Positions 48,204-58,132 of a DNA stretch of 64,000 nucleotides are shown piece after piece. The notes below the pieces were generated by a model that was not told the DNA's origin, did no database searches, and saw only the letters and a list, made by a program, of their open reading frames with translations. This stretch comes from Paraburkholderia kururiensis JCM 10599 = LMG 19447 (GTDB taxonomy: Bacteria > Pseudomonadota > Gammaproteobacteria > Burkholderiales > Burkholderiaceae), in the NCBI RefSeq assembly GCF_003986935.1, contig NZ_RJZE01000013.1, forward strand, positions 124,001 to 188,000. Direction: 5' to 3'. The first letter of the stretch is position 1. Each line of letters opens with the position of its first letter. The translations under genes were made by a program, and so were the position numbers.

Positions 48204-49958
48204 ATGCGAAGGGCATGGGCCATGGCCGCGCGGGTCGCGGCGTGTTGTGTGCTTCTCTTCTGGGGCGCGGCGCACGCGGCCTCGCGCGTGTACGACGTCG
48301 ATGTGGAGGCCTCGCCGCGCGCGGTGCGCAAGCTGCTCGAAGCGCATCTCGACATCGTGCGCTTCGCCACGCGCAAGGACATCTCGGACGACCAGTTCGA
48401 CTTTCTCGTCACCGCCACGCCGCAGCAGGCGCGCGACCTCGTTGCGACGGACGGCTACTTCTCGCCCGTGGTGCGCACCGACGTGCGCACGGTTGGCGGC
48501 AGAAAGCGGGTCACGGTGTTCGTCGATCCGGGCGAGCAGACCACGATCTCGTCGGTTTCGCTGTCATTCAAGGGACCTATCCTCACCGAAGACCCGGCCC
48601 AGGAGAACACCGCGCGTTTCGCGTTCTCGCTGCACGAGGGCGATGCGTTCTCGCAGTCGGGCTGGGACGACGCCAAGAAGGCCGCGCTCAAGGCGTTGCA
48701 GGCGCGCCGCTATCTTGGCGCGAAGATCTCGCAGTCCGAGGCGCGCATCAATCCGCAGAAGCACGATGCGAAACTCTCGGTCACGTTCGAGAGCGGGCCC
48801 ACCTTCACGATGGGCCCGCTCGACGTGTCGGGCACGCGCCGCTATCCCGAGCAGATCGTGCGCGACGTGAACCCCGTGTCGCAGGGCGACATTTACGACG
48901 CCCAGCGCATTCGTGAACTCCAGCGCCAGTTGCAGAACACGCCGTACTACGCGAGCGTGGCCATCGACGTCGATGACGACACCAGCAAGCCGCTCGACAC
49001 GCCCATCCACGTGAAGGTGAGCGAGTACCCGTACAACAACTTTCGCGGCAGCGTCGGTTACTCGACCGATACCGGGCCGCACGTGCAGGGCTCCTATTCG
49101 TACCTCGACACGTTCGGCCGCGCGTGGCCGTTTTCCGTGGACGGCCGCATCGACCAGATCCAGCAGTACGGCCAGATCGAGCTCGCCATGCCGCCGGGCC
49201 CGCGCGCCTGGACCAATAGCGCGCTGGCGTCCTACACCAGCACCGACGTGTCGGACACGCACATCTACAGCGCGCGTGCCGGTTTGCAGCGCACGCGCAC
49301 GTCGCAGCGCATCGACTACGGCTACTCGATTCTCTACTACCAGGACCGGCTCACGCAGAACACGGGTGCGCCCACCACGAGCCGCGCGCTCGTGCCCGCA
49401 TGGTCGTGGACGCGCCGCAATGTCGACGACCCGCTCTTTCCGCGCTCGGGCAACCTGATTCGCGCCGAGGCGGGCTTTGCCGTGAAGCACGTGCTCACGG
49501 ACCAGTCGTTCATTCGCGGTTACGTGCGCGGCCAGCAGTACGTGCCCATCGGCAAGTACGACCTCGTGCTGTTTCGCGCGGAGCTGGGCGGCGTCTTCAC
49601 GAGCGGCAGTTCGGCGGGCATACCGGCTTCGCTGCTGTTTCGCGCGGGCGGCTCGAATTCGGTGCGCGGCTACAGCTACCAAAGCCTCGGCCGCAATGTG
49701 AACGGCTCGATCCTGCCGACCAAGTACCTGATGACGGCGTCCACGGAGTACCAGCACTGGTTCAATCACGACTGGGGCGCCGCGGCGTTCTTCGACATCG
49801 GTACCGCCGCGGACTCGTGGCACGAGAAAGCGTTCTATCCGGGCGTGGGCGTAGGCGCCAGGTGGCGCAGCCCGGTGGGGCCGGTGAACGTCGATCTGGC
49901 GTACGGCATTCGCAACCACAGCGTGCGGCCGTATCTCACGCTGGGCATCGCGTTCTGA
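48204..49958 (+). CDS. tamA: Translocation and assembly module outer-membrane protein TamA
   Basis: A 584-residue Omp85-family protein. The signal peptide is MRRAWAMAARVAACCVLLF with cleavage after AAHA near residue 25. Three POTRA domains occupy roughly residues 25-270, followed by a 16-strand beta-barrel carrying the family FRAGGSNSVRGYSYQSLG motif (near 485) and ending with phenylalanine (YLTLGIAF). It assembles autotransporters and other surface proteins with TamB, encoded 106 bp downstream. An ATG at 48222 is an alternative start that keeps the signal peptide. Confidence 0.92.
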   Translation: MRRAWAMAARVAACCVLLFWGAAHAASRVYDVDVEASPRAVRKLLEAHLDIVRFATRKDISDDQFDFLVTATPQQARDLVATDGYFSPVVRTDVRTVGGRKRVTVFVDPGEQTTISSVSLSFKGPILTEDPAQENTARFAFSLHEGDAFSQSGWDDAKKAALKALQARRYLGAKISQSEARINPQKHDAKLSVTFESGPTFTMGPLDVSGTRRYPEQIVRDVNPVSQGDIYDAQRIRELQRQLQNTPYYASVAIDVDDDTSKPLDTPIHVKVSEYPYNNFRGSVGYSTDTGPHVQGSYSYLDTFGRAWPFSVDGRIDQIQQYGQIELAMPPGPRAWTNSALASYTSTDVSDTHIYSARAGLQRTRTSQRIDYGYSILYYQDRLTQNTGAPTTSRALVPAWSWTRRNVDDPLFPRSGNLIRAEAGFAVKHVLTDQSFIRGYVRGQQYVPIGKYDLVLFRAELGGVFTSGSSAGIPASLLFRAGGSNSVRGYSYQSLGRNVNGSILPTKYLMTASTEYQHWFNHDWGAAAFFDIGTAADSWHEKAFYPGVGVGARWRSPVGPVNVDLAYGIRNHSVRPYLTLGIAF

Positions 49959-50064
49959 TGTTGTTACCGCAGCCTTTGGCGTGTCTTTGGCGTAATCGAC
50001 CTCGGCATTTCGAGCCCTTCCATCCACCGCAATTGACTGACTGACCTTTGATATCGCAGCGAGC

Positions 50065-53000
50065 ATGACCACGGACCCCTCCACCCAGCCGCCCGCGCCT
50101 GAACCCGACGGCCCCGCATCCGCGGGTTCCGGGGGCAACGGCGAGCCGCCGCGCCCGGGCCGCCTTGCGCGCGCCGGCAAGCTGCTGGCGTGGCTGATCG
50201 GCGTGCCCGTGGTGCTGGCTGTGCTCGTCGTGGGATTGCTGTACGGCGCGCTCACCACCGAGCGGGGCACCGCCTGGACGTGGCAGGCCGCGGTGAAGCT
50301 GCTGGGCGGCAAGCTGACCGGCCAGCTGGACGGCGGCGCATTGGCCACCGGCGTGCGGCTGCGCCGCGTGGAGTGGCGCGGCAGCGACGGCACGGACATC
50401 AAGATCGACCGCATCGCGGGCCAATGGGCGCTGTCGCGGCAGCCGTGGCGCTTCACCGTCGATTACCTGCACGTCGGCACGATCGAGGCGCGGCTCGTGC
50501 CGTCGCCATCGTCCGGGCCCACGACGTTGCCGCAGGACCTGCAACTGCCGCTCGCACTCGACCTGCGCGACGTGCAGGTGGATCAACTCGTGCTGCACGA
50601 GGGCGCCTCGACCACCACCTTCTCGCGCTTCGTCTTTCATGGCCGCAGCGACGGCCGGCATCACGAGGCGTCCGTCGAGCGGCTCGACACGCCGTATGGC
50701 GCGGTCACGGCGCATGCGACGCTCGACGGCGTGCGGCCGTTCGCGCTGGCGGGCGACGCCGGTTATTCGGGCAAGGTCAACGACGAAGACGTGCAGGTGC
50801 GCGCTCATCTGACCGGCACGCTGGAGGCGCTTGCGGCGGAAGTGGATGCGAGCGGGCTCAAGCTGACCGGCCACGCGCACGTGGAGGCGACGCCCTTTGC
50901 CGACGTGCCGCTCAAGCGCGCAACGGTGGCCTTCGATCACGTGAATCCGCAGGCGTTTTCGCCTTCGGCGCCATTCGCGGATCTCGCCGTGCGTGCCGAG
51001 TTGCAGCCGGCGACGGCGACCGGCACGGAGCGGGGGCAGGGCGGCATGCCTGCGGGCGGGGCATCGGACGCTGGTGCAAGCGGTGTTTTTGCGCCGGCGG
51101 CGAGCGGCGCTTCGGCGGTGTCCGCGCGTACCGATTCGCCCGTGGTTGGCGCGACTGTCGCATCGAGTGCCGCATCGAATAGCGCATCGACGGGTAGCGC
51201 AGCCCGAGCCGTGACCGCCGCCAAGCCCGCCACTGCCGCAAAAACCCAGACCTTCGCGGTCACCGGTTCGGTTTCTATCGCCAATGCCAAGCCGGGCGCG
51301 CTCGATGCGAAGCTGCTGCCGCTCATCGACGCCCGCGCGGACGTCTGGCTCGACGCGAAGACGCAGCGCGTCTCGAATCTCAATGTGCGGCTCGTGAAGA
51401 ACGCCACGGTGACAGGTGGCGGTACGCTCGCCGGCAAGCGCGGCCAGCTCGATCTGCGCGTGGCCGGGCTGGACCTGAACGCGCTCGAAGCGAGCGTGCG
51501 GCCCACCAACCTGTCCGGCCCCATCGGCATTCGTCTCAACGACGACATCCAGACCATCACGCTCGACCTCGCCGACCCCAAGGCGGCGCTGCGCGCCCAG
51601 GGCAAGGTGACGTTTGACCCGGCGCGCACCAGCTTCAACGACGTGCGCGTAAGCGCGGGCCGCGGCCGCGTCGATCTGTCCGGCGCGATCAAGCACGACG
51701 CCAGTTCCACCTGGAACCTCAAAGCGACGCTCACGGATTTCGACCCGCTCGCGCTGACCTCGCAGGGGCCGTCGGCTTCGGTGGCGGCCAGCCAGTCGGC
51801 AACCAGTAAGGCTGGCGCGGCGAAGCAGACGGCCAGCGCGGGCAAGGGCGCGGTGAAGCCGGTCGCCCGGAAAACGGCCAAACCGGCCGCCGCGACACGT
51901 CGCATCGAGGCGCGCGTGAACGGCACGCTCGCTGCCACGGGCGTGCTCGCGCCCACCTTCACGACGCGCGCCGAGTTTCGCCTCGGCCCGAGCGTCTACG
52001 ACAACCTCCCGATGACCGGCTCGGGCACCGTGCAACTGGCCGGCTCGCGCATCCTGCCGAGCAAGGTGAACCTCTCGGTGGCGGGCAACGACGTCGATCT
52101 GCAAGGCAGTTTCGGTGCGCGCGGCGACCGGCTGCGTTTCAGGGTCAACGCACCGCAACTGGAGCGCCTCGGCTTCGGCCTTGCGGGTTTCGTCTCCGCC
52201 GACGGCGACGTCACGGGCACGTTCACGCATCCCAATGTCGCGCTCGACTACCAGGCCGACGGCGTCGTGGTGGGCTCGAACCGCGTTGGCCACGCGCAGG
52301 GCCATGCCGAGATGCGCGACGGCCCGAACGGCACACTCGCCTTTACGACCGACGCACGCGAGCTCACCACCGCGGGCGTGAACCTCTCGACGCTGACCGC
52401 GCGCCTCTCCGGCACGCGGGCGAAGCACACGCTGGAAGCCGCCGCGGTGGGCAAGATCCAGGACCAGTCGGTCGATCTGACGCTCGCCGCCAACGGCCGT
52501 CTCACCGACGCGAGCGACGGCACGCATTGGGACGGCACTATCACGCGGCTCGCGAATCGCGGCACACCGCAGGCGAGTCTCGACGTGCCGCTTGCGCTGG
52601 CGGTGGCGCCGGGCAAGGTGACGCTGGGCGCGACGCGGCTCACGCTGGAAGGCGCGTCGCTCGATCTCAAGTCGTTCACTTACGATCACGGCCGCATTCG
52701 CTCGGCGGGAACGCTAACGGGCGTCTCGCTTGCACGCGTGCTCGAGCTGCGCCACGAGATCACGGGCGCGCCGTCGCCCACGCTGCGCACCGATCTCGTA
52801 TTCGACAGCGACTGGGACTTCGCGCTCGGCGAGACCGCCACCGGGCACATCGCCGTGAAGCGCCGCTCGGGCGACATCACGCTCGAAGTGTCGCGCGGGC
52901 TCGCGCCGCTCGGCATCACCGACATCGCGGCGCGCGCGGACTTCAGTAACGGCAACCGCGTGAACACCACCCTGCATGCGCAGGCAAGCCGCATCGGCGT

Positions 53001-54378
53001 GATCGACGCCAATGCCGCCACGACGCTCGCGATGCGCGACGGGGTCCTGACCGCGGACGACGCCTCGCCGCTCACCGGGGCTATCAACGCGAACGTGCCG
53101 GAACTCAAGACCACGGGCGGACTGTTCGGTCCCGGCTACCTGCTCGACGGGCACCTCGCGTTGAAGCTCGTGCTCGCGGGCACGCTCGGCAAGCCGAACG
53201 TCTCGGGCTCGCTGCTGGGCGACGGGCTCTCGGCCACGATGGTGGATCAGGGCGTGCAGTTGAAGGACGGCGTGATCCACATTGCGCTCACGGAAAATCT
53301 GGTCGATTTCCAGCAGGTCGAGTTCCACGGCGCGAGCGGTACGTTACGGGCCACGGGGCGCGTGCGGCTGGATAGCGACGAGCCCGATCTCACGGCGAGC
53401 ATCGTTGCCGACAAGCTCGAGCTCTTCGCGTCACCGGACCGGCGGCTGTCGCTCTCCGGCAGCGCGAGCGTGGCGAACGCCGGGCTCGTCGGCGGCCTCG
53501 CGATCAACGGCAAGTTCCGCGTGGATCACGCGCTGTTCGACATGCCCGAACAGTCGGCGCCGGAACTGGGCGACGACGTGGTGATCGTGCGGCCGGACGG
53601 CACCACGCGCGGCGGCAAGCCGCCGCCGGTGGCGGGCAGTAACAAGCCGGTGGGGCGCTTTGCGCCGCGCGCCAACATCGACATCGATCTCGGCAACGAC
53701 TTCCGCTTCCGCGGCGTGGGCGCGGACCTGGGTCTGCGCGGCACCATCACGGCGATGAGCGCGCCGAATCTGCCGCTGCGCGCGGTGGGCAACGTCCGCG
53801 TGACCGAAGGCTCCACCTATACGGCGTTCGGCCGTAAGCTCGCTATCGAAAACGGGTTCTTCACGTTCAATGGGCCGGTGGCGAATCCGGGCATCAACAT
53901 CCTCGCAATGCGGCGCAATCAGCAGGTGGAAGCGGGCGTGCAGGTGACGGGCACGGTGCAGGCGCCCGATGTGAGGCTCGTCTCCGAGCCGAACGTGTCG
54001 GACAACGAAAAGCTCTCGTGGCTGCTGTTCGGCCACGGTACGGACCAGGGCAACAACCTCGGGCAGCAAAGCTCGATGACCACAGCGCTCGCGCTGCTGG
54101 GCAGCGCGGGCGGCAAGCGCATTGCGCAGACGGTGGGGCTCGACGAAGTCTCGGTGGGACGCAGCGACGTGGGTCTGACCGACCCGCAGGTGGTGCTGGT
54201 TTCGAAGGCGATCAGCGAGTGGCTCGTGCTGGGCTACGAGCAGGGCTTGCAGTCCGCCGCCAACGCTATCAAGGCGACCGTGAACCTGACGCGCTACTGG
54301 TCGGTGGCCGCCTATGGCGGCACATTCAAGGGCGTGGATCTGTTCTATACGCGGCGCTTCGACCGGATCCGGTGGTAG
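50065..54378 (+). CDS. tamB: Translocation and assembly module inner-membrane protein TamB
   Basis: A 1437-residue protein. A single N-terminal helix (LLAWLIGVPVVLAVLVVGLLYGAL, residues 45-68) anchors a long beta-rich periplasmic body of AsmA/TamB repeats. The C-terminal DUF490 domain includes LSWLLFGHGTDQGNN and ends FYTRRFDRIRW. Two Ala/Ser/Thr/Lys-rich low-complexity inserts lie near residues 320-395 and 570-615. It spans the periplasm as a lipid or protein conduit paired with TamA. It converges on metG with a 15-bp gap. Confidence 0.94.
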   Translation: MTTDPSTQPPAPEPDGPASAGSGGNGEPPRPGRLARAGKLLAWLIGVPVVLAVLVVGLLYGALTTERGTAWTWQAAVKLLGGKLTGQLDGGALATGVRLRRVEWRGSDGTDIKIDRIAGQWALSRQPWRFTVDYLHVGTIEARLVPSPSSGPTTLPQDLQLPLALDLRDVQVDQLVLHEGASTTTFSRFVFHGRSDGRHHEASVERLDTPYGAVTAHATLDGVRPFALAGDAGYSGKVNDEDVQVRAHLTGTLEALAAEVDASGLKLTGHAHVEATPFADVPLKRATVAFDHVNPQAFSPSAPFADLAVRAELQPATATGTERGQGGMPAGGASDAGASGVFAPAASGASAVSARTDSPVVGATVASSAASNSASTGSAARAVTAAKPATAAKTQTFAVTGSVSIANAKPGALDAKLLPLIDARADVWLDAKTQRVSNLNVRLVKNATVTGGGTLAGKRGQLDLRVAGLDLNALEASVRPTNLSGPIGIRLNDDIQTITLDLADPKAALRAQGKVTFDPARTSFNDVRVSAGRGRVDLSGAIKHDASSTWNLKATLTDFDPLALTSQGPSASVAASQSATSKAGAAKQTASAGKGAVKPVARKTAKPAAATRRIEARVNGTLAATGVLAPTFTTRAEFRLGPSVYDNLPMTGSGTVQLAGSRILPSKVNLSVAGNDVDLQGSFGARGDRLRFRVNAPQLERLGFGLAGFVSADGDVTGTFTHPNVALDYQADGVVVGSNRVGHAQGHAEMRDGPNGTLAFTTDARELTTAGVNLSTLTARLSGTRAKHTLEAAAVGKIQDQSVDLTLAANGRLTDASDGTHWDGTITRLANRGTPQASLDVPLALAVAPGKVTLGATRLTLEGASLDLKSFTYDHGRIRSAGTLTGVSLARVLELRHEITGAPSPTLRTDLVFDSDWDFALGETATGHIAVKRRSGDITLEVSRGLAPLGITDIAARADFSNGNRVNTTLHAQASRIGVIDANAATTLAMRDGVLTADDASPLTGAINANVPELKTTGGLFGPGYLLDGHLALKLVLAGTLGKPNVSGSLLGDGLSATMVDQGVQLKDGVIHIALTENLVDFQQVEFHGASGTLRATGRVRLDSDEPDLTASIVADKLELFASPDRRLSLSGSASVANAGLVGGLAINGKFRVDHALFDMPEQSAPELGDDVVIVRPDGTTRGGKPPPVAGSNKPVGRFAPRANIDIDLGNDFRFRGVGADLGLRGTITAMSAPNLPLRAVGNVRVTEGSTYTAFGRKLAIENGFFTFNGPVANPGINILAMRRNQQVEAGVQVTGTVQAPDVRLVSEPNVSDNEKLSWLLFGHGTDQGNNLGQQSSMTTALALLGSAGGKRIAQTVGLDEVSVGRSDVGLTDPQVVLVSKAISEWLVLGYEQGLQSAANAIKATVNLTRYWSVAAYGGTFKGVDLFYTRRFDRIRW

Positions 54379-54393
54379 CGCCGCGTTCGGGGT

Positions 54394-56577
54394 TTAGCGA
54401 ACCCGCATGCCCGGCTTCGCCCCGCTGTGCGGTTCGAGCACGTAGAGACCCGGTTCGGCTTTCTCGTCCGCAGCGGAGGCGGCGAGCACCATGCCTTCGG
54501 AGAGCCCGAACTTCATCTTGCGCGGCGCGAGGTTGGCCACCATCACCGTGAGCTTGCCCACCAGGTCCTCGGGCTTGTAGGCCGAGCGGATGCCGGAGAA
54601 CACGTTGCGCGGCTTGTCTTCGCCCACGTCGAGCGTGAGTTGCAGCAGCTTGTCCGAGCCTTCCACCGTGCGGCAATCGACGATGAGCGCCACGCGCAGA
54701 TCGATCTTCGCGAAGTCGTCGATGGAGATGACTTCGGGCGTTTCGTCTGCCTGCGCGCTCTTGCCGGCCTTCGCGGGCTTGACGGCGGCCGACGTGGCTG
54801 CCTTGCCGCCGTTCGCCGCGGCGGTCGCGCTGGTGTTTGCTCCAGCGGCCGAACCCTCGGTCGGCGCAAGCGACGAGCGGTTCGCCGCGAGCAGCGCATC
54901 GATCTGCTTCGGCTCGACGCGCGTCATCAGGTGCTTGTAGGCGTTGATCGGCTGCTGCGAGGAGAGCGGCGCGCCAGCATCGGTCCACGTGAGCGGCTTG
55001 ATCGACAGGAACGCCTCGACTCCTGCAACCAGACCGGGCAGCACCGGCTTGAGCGTAAGCGACAGCAGCCGGAAGGCCTCGAGGCTCACGCTGCAGGTCT
55101 CGTGCAGCGCCACCGTATTGGCGGGATCCTTGGCCTGCTCCCAGGGTTTCGCGCCGTCCACGTAGGCGTTCACCGCGTCGGCGAGTTCCATCGTGTGGCG
55201 CAGCGCGCGGCTGTACTCGCGTGCCTCGTAGTTCGCCGCGATCTGCGGGATGGCTGCGCGCAGTGTGCCGAGGAGCGGATGCTGCATGGCGCTGTCCTGC
55301 ACGCGACCCTCGAAGCGCTTGATCAGAAAGCCCGCCGCGCGGCTCGCGATGTTGATGTACTTGCCCACCAGATCGCTGTTCACGCGCGCCTGGAAGTCTT
55401 CGAGGCTCAGGTCGATGTCTTCCATCGTGCTGTTGAGCTTGGCCGCGTAGTAGTAGCGCAGCCATTCGGGATTCAACCCCGTGTCGATGTAGCTCTTCGC
55501 CGTGATGAACGTGCCGCGCGACTTCGACATCTTCGCGCCGTCCACCGTGAGAAAGCCGTGTGCGAACACGTTGGTGGGCGTGCGGTGGCCCGAGAATTCC
55601 AGCATGGCGGGCCAGAACAGCGTGTGGAAGTACAGGATGTCCTTGCCGATGAAGTGGTACTGCTCGGCGGCGGAACCGGCCTTTACCCACGCGTTGAAGT
55701 CGAGCCCGAGGCGCTGCGCGAGATTGCTGAAGCTCGCGTAGTAGCCCACGGGGGCGTCGAGCCAGACGTAGAAGTACTTGCCGGGCGCGCCCGGAATCTC
55801 GAAGCCGAAATAGGGTGCGTCGCGGGAAATGTCCCAGTCGGCGAGCTTCGCTTCGCCCGGCGCGCCCAGCCATTCGCGCATCTTGTTGGTGGCTTCCGGC
55901 TGCGCGAGCCCTTCCACCCAGCCGCGCAGGAAGTTTTCGCAGCGCGGGTCCGACAGCCGAAAGAAGTAGTGTGTCGAGGTCTTGCGCACGGGCGTGGCGC
56001 CAGAGACCACCGAGTACGGATTCACGAGGTCCGTGGGCTGGTAGGTCGAGCCGCAGACTTCGCAGCTGTCGCCGTACTGGTCCTTCGCGCCGCACTTCGG
56101 GCACTCGCCTTTGATGAAGCGGTCCGGCAGGAACATGTTCTTGACCGGGTCGTACGCCTGTTCGATCTCGCGCGCGTCGATCAGCCCGGCATCTTTGAGC
56201 GACAGATACACGGATTCGGAGAGCACGCGGTTCTCTTCCGAATCGGTCGTGTAGTAGTTGTCGAACGAGATGCCGAATGCGTCCATGTCGGCCTTGTGCT
56301 CTTGCCAGACGCGGTCGATCAGCGCTTTCGGCGTCAAGCCTTCCTGCTCGGCGCGCAGCATGACGGGCGTGCCGTGCGTGTCATCAGCCCCGACGTAGTA
56401 GACCTCGTGCCCGTGCATTCGCAGCGCGCGCACCCAGATGTCCGTCTGGATATATTCGACCAGATGGCCGATATGGATCTGCCCGTTGGCATAGGGCAGG
56501 GCAGACGTGACGAGGATCTGGCGGCGGCCCGACGGCGCGCCGGCTGCTGCGGAGAGGTCGGTGACGGGTTCTGACAT
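54394..56577 (-). CDS. metG: Methionyl-tRNA synthetase
   Basis: A 727-residue class I synthetase of the dimeric type. Motifs are LPYANGQIHIGHLVEYIQTDIW (HIGH), the zinc knuckle CPKCGAKDQYGDSCEVCG near residue 145, and GAKMSKSRGTF (KMSKS near 335). An Ala-rich linker (about 565-610) leads to the C-terminal tRNA-binding OB domain (IDDFAKIDLRVALIVDC to the end). The start at 56577 gives MSEPVTDLSAA. A leader with a leucine-rich frame and a strong terminator lies 220 bp upstream on the same strand. Confidence 0.95.
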   Translation of the reverse strand: MSEPVTDLSAAAGAPSGRRQILVTSALPYANGQIHIGHLVEYIQTDIWVRALRMHGHEVYYVGADDTHGTPVMLRAEQEGLTPKALIDRVWQEHKADMDAFGISFDNYYTTDSEENRVLSESVYLSLKDAGLIDAREIEQAYDPVKNMFLPDRFIKGECPKCGAKDQYGDSCEVCGSTYQPTDLVNPYSVVSGATPVRKTSTHYFFRLSDPRCENFLRGWVEGLAQPEATNKMREWLGAPGEAKLADWDISRDAPYFGFEIPGAPGKYFYVWLDAPVGYYASFSNLAQRLGLDFNAWVKAGSAAEQYHFIGKDILYFHTLFWPAMLEFSGHRTPTNVFAHGFLTVDGAKMSKSRGTFITAKSYIDTGLNPEWLRYYYAAKLNSTMEDIDLSLEDFQARVNSDLVGKYINIASRAAGFLIKRFEGRVQDSAMQHPLLGTLRAAIPQIAANYEAREYSRALRHTMELADAVNAYVDGAKPWEQAKDPANTVALHETCSVSLEAFRLLSLTLKPVLPGLVAGVEAFLSIKPLTWTDAGAPLSSQQPINAYKHLMTRVEPKQIDALLAANRSSLAPTEGSAAGANTSATAAANGGKAATSAAVKPAKAGKSAQADETPEVISIDDFAKIDLRVALIVDCRTVEGSDKLLQLTLDVGEDKPRNVFSGIRSAYKPEDLVGKLTVMVANLAPRKMKFGLSEGMVLAASAADEKAEPGLYVLEPHSGAKPGMRVR

Positions 56578-56796
56578 AGGGATAGGGGATTTCCGGTATT
56601 GCCGGTGTTGCGAAGGGGGCGAAGGTTCGATTCTAGCAGGGCGCAAGCGCCCGGCGTGCCGGCCTGGAAGGGCGAAGGGCGCCCCGCGAGGCGCGGGAAG
56701 GGCATGCAGGACGCGGCGGGCTCGAATGGCCCGCAAGACGGCCGCAAGACAGCCGCGAGCACGGCGGCGCAAAGGGCGCGCGCAAAAATCGCGGGC

Positions 56797-56822
56797 AAAA
56801 AAAACCGGGGCACTGGCCCCGG
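56797..56822 (-). terminator. Strong intrinsic terminator 220 bp upstream of metG
   Basis: On the reverse strand CCGGGGC-CAGT-GCCCCGG (56805-56822) is followed immediately by eight T residues (56797-56804), a textbook intrinsic terminator. It lies inside the metG leader and 335 bp beyond the OmpA-lipoprotein stop. It would stop transcription before metG unless prevented. Confidence 0.85.
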
Positions 56823-56920
56823 AGCAACAACGACAAGAGGAGAATGGTGACGCGGCAGCATCGCAGCCACGTACCGTACAAAGAGACAGCAAACGTTGCG
56901 GAGAGTTCGCCGGGTTCCAA
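56797..56920 (-). promoter_or_regulatory. Attenuator-like leader region in front of metG
   Basis: Just before the terminator the reverse strand can encode a Leu-rich run (VTILLLSLLLRGQCPGFF) in one frame, and MLPRHHSPLVVVAPGPVPRFF, which has an ATG at 56861, in another. A residue-rich run placed over the 5' arm of a terminator hairpin is the arrangement of amino-acid attenuators such as leuL and ivbL. The Leu frame has only TTG starts and no clear ribosome site, so a real leader peptide is unproven. Confidence 0.35.
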
Positions 56921-57156
56921 AAATTTTTTCGGCTAGCTGTCCGGGTGGCTGACGCCCCTCTTACGTGGGTTACGTGGGTTACGTGTGTTGCCTTCGCACG
57001 CGCTGATCCGTCGCCCAATGCGCTCCACCGCCTTGCGATTTCCTGACGGTAATCGTTGCGGCCAGGTTGGGCGCCCGCGCAGAGCAGGGCCGGCCTCCGC
57101 CAACCGCGGCGCGGCCGGCGGAGGATCCCGCGATCAACTCTGGCTTTGGACCAGGT
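56823..57156. other. Intergenic sequence between the OmpA-lipoprotein gene and the metG leader
   Basis: No gene is supported. A hairpin (CCTCCGCC with GGCGGAGG, about 57094-57124) lies just after the lipoprotein stop and may end that transcript, although no T-run follows. A 9-bp repeat TTACGTGGG is present in three copies near 56960-56988. Confidence 0.5.
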
Positions 57157-57807
57157 TTAGCCTTGGTGCTGCGCCGTCGCGCGCAGGTAGATTTCCACGC
57201 GACGGTTCTGTGCACGGCCTGCTTCCGTGTTGTTGTCCGCGACCGGCTGGCTTGCGCCCATGCCCGTTGCCGACAGGCGCTGGCCCGCCACGCCGTGCTG
57301 CGCGAGGTAGTTCGCGACGCTTTGTGCGCGATTCACCGAGAGCGTCTGGTTGTATGCCGCCTGGCCAGTGCTGTCCGTGTGACCCACCACCTGGGCGATC
57401 ACTTCCGGATTCTGGTTCAGCGTCTGCGCCACCTGGTCGAGCACCGGCGCGAACGACGGCTTGATCGCGTAGCTGTTCGTATCGAACGTGACCGAGCTCG
57501 GGATGTTGAGCTTGAGCGAGCCATCCGGCTGTTCCGTGATCTGGGTGCCGGTGCCCTTGGTCGCGCCCGAGAGCTTGTTGCGGATGGCTTGCCAGTTGTA
57601 GCCGGTGACACCGCCCGCAACCGCGCCCACACCCGCACCGATGGCGGCACCCTTGCCGCCGCCGATCAGCGCGCCGAGCCCGGCGCCCACGCCGGCGCCC
57701 ACACCCGTGCCGACAGCCGTGTTAGTGCCTTGCTGGGTCGCACAGCCGGCGACGAGCGCGCCAGCAATCGCGAAAACCGACAGCCGGGTCATGATTTTTG
57801 TCTTCAT
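57157..57807 (-). CDS. OmpA-family lipoprotein with glycine zipper (YiaD-like)
   Basis: A 216-residue lipoprotein. The signal peptide ends in the lipobox LVAGC (Cys near residue 22). A glycine-zipper segment follows (VGTGVGAGVGAGLGALIGGG, AAIGAGVGAVAGGVTG; residues 32-70). The C-terminal OmpA peptidoglycan-binding domain has VTFDTNSYAIKPSF, VVGHTDSTGQAAYNQTLSVNRAQSVANYL and the NRRVEIYL arginine motif. It probably tethers outer membrane to murein. AAGGACC before the ATG fixes the start at 57807. It is divergent from apbC. Confidence 0.92.
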   Translation of the reverse strand: MKTKIMTRLSVFAIAGALVAGCATQQGTNTAVGTGVGAGVGAGLGALIGGGKGAAIGAGVGAVAGGVTGYNWQAIRNKLSGATKGTGTQITEQPDGSLKLNIPSSVTFDTNSYAIKPSFAPVLDQVAQTLNQNPEVIAQVVGHTDSTGQAAYNQTLSVNRAQSVANYLAQHGVAGQRLSATGMGASQPVADNNTEAGRAQNRRVEIYLRATAQHQG

Positions 57808-58132
57808 TTTCTGGGTCCTTTCTTTGAATGAAACAGATCTCAGCAACGACGAACCTGCTGGCAAGCGCCGACAGCGTAGCAGGGTCTTCGGGGCAGCACG
57901 CCGCCCGAGCCACTACAATGACGGCGAGAGGCGTGCACCGGGCCGGAAGGGCCTGGGTGCGAAGACTCAGGACCTCGGGCCATGCCGCGATGCGGACTTC
58001 GAGCTAGCAGCCGCCGAAGCGTGCCTCCGGGGTGCGATTCGCGCAATGCCGTCTAACAATCTTTTTCAAATTCCGGCTGTCGGCCAGATGATTCGATCGG
58101 GCCGCGCCACCAGTGTTCCCCACGGAGTATCG
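57808..58132. other. Divergent intergenic region OmpA-lipoprotein / apbC
   Basis: A 325-bp spacer without a supportable gene. It must hold the promoters for both neighbours. Nothing beyond GC-rich inverted repeats of low significance is visible. Confidence 0.5.

Noticed and set aside
49936..52689. A 917-codon reverse-strand open frame opposite tamA/tamB
   Set aside because: Composition is Arg/His/Gly-rich with no domain motif, and the forward strand encodes a clear TamB.
56844..56936. A 30-codon forward frame (starting MVTRQHRSHVPYK) with a GAGGAGA ribosome-like site
   Set aside because: It is antisense to the metG leader, has no promoter-like sequence before it and no recognisable similarity. 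Probably chance, though worth a glance if the leader is studied.
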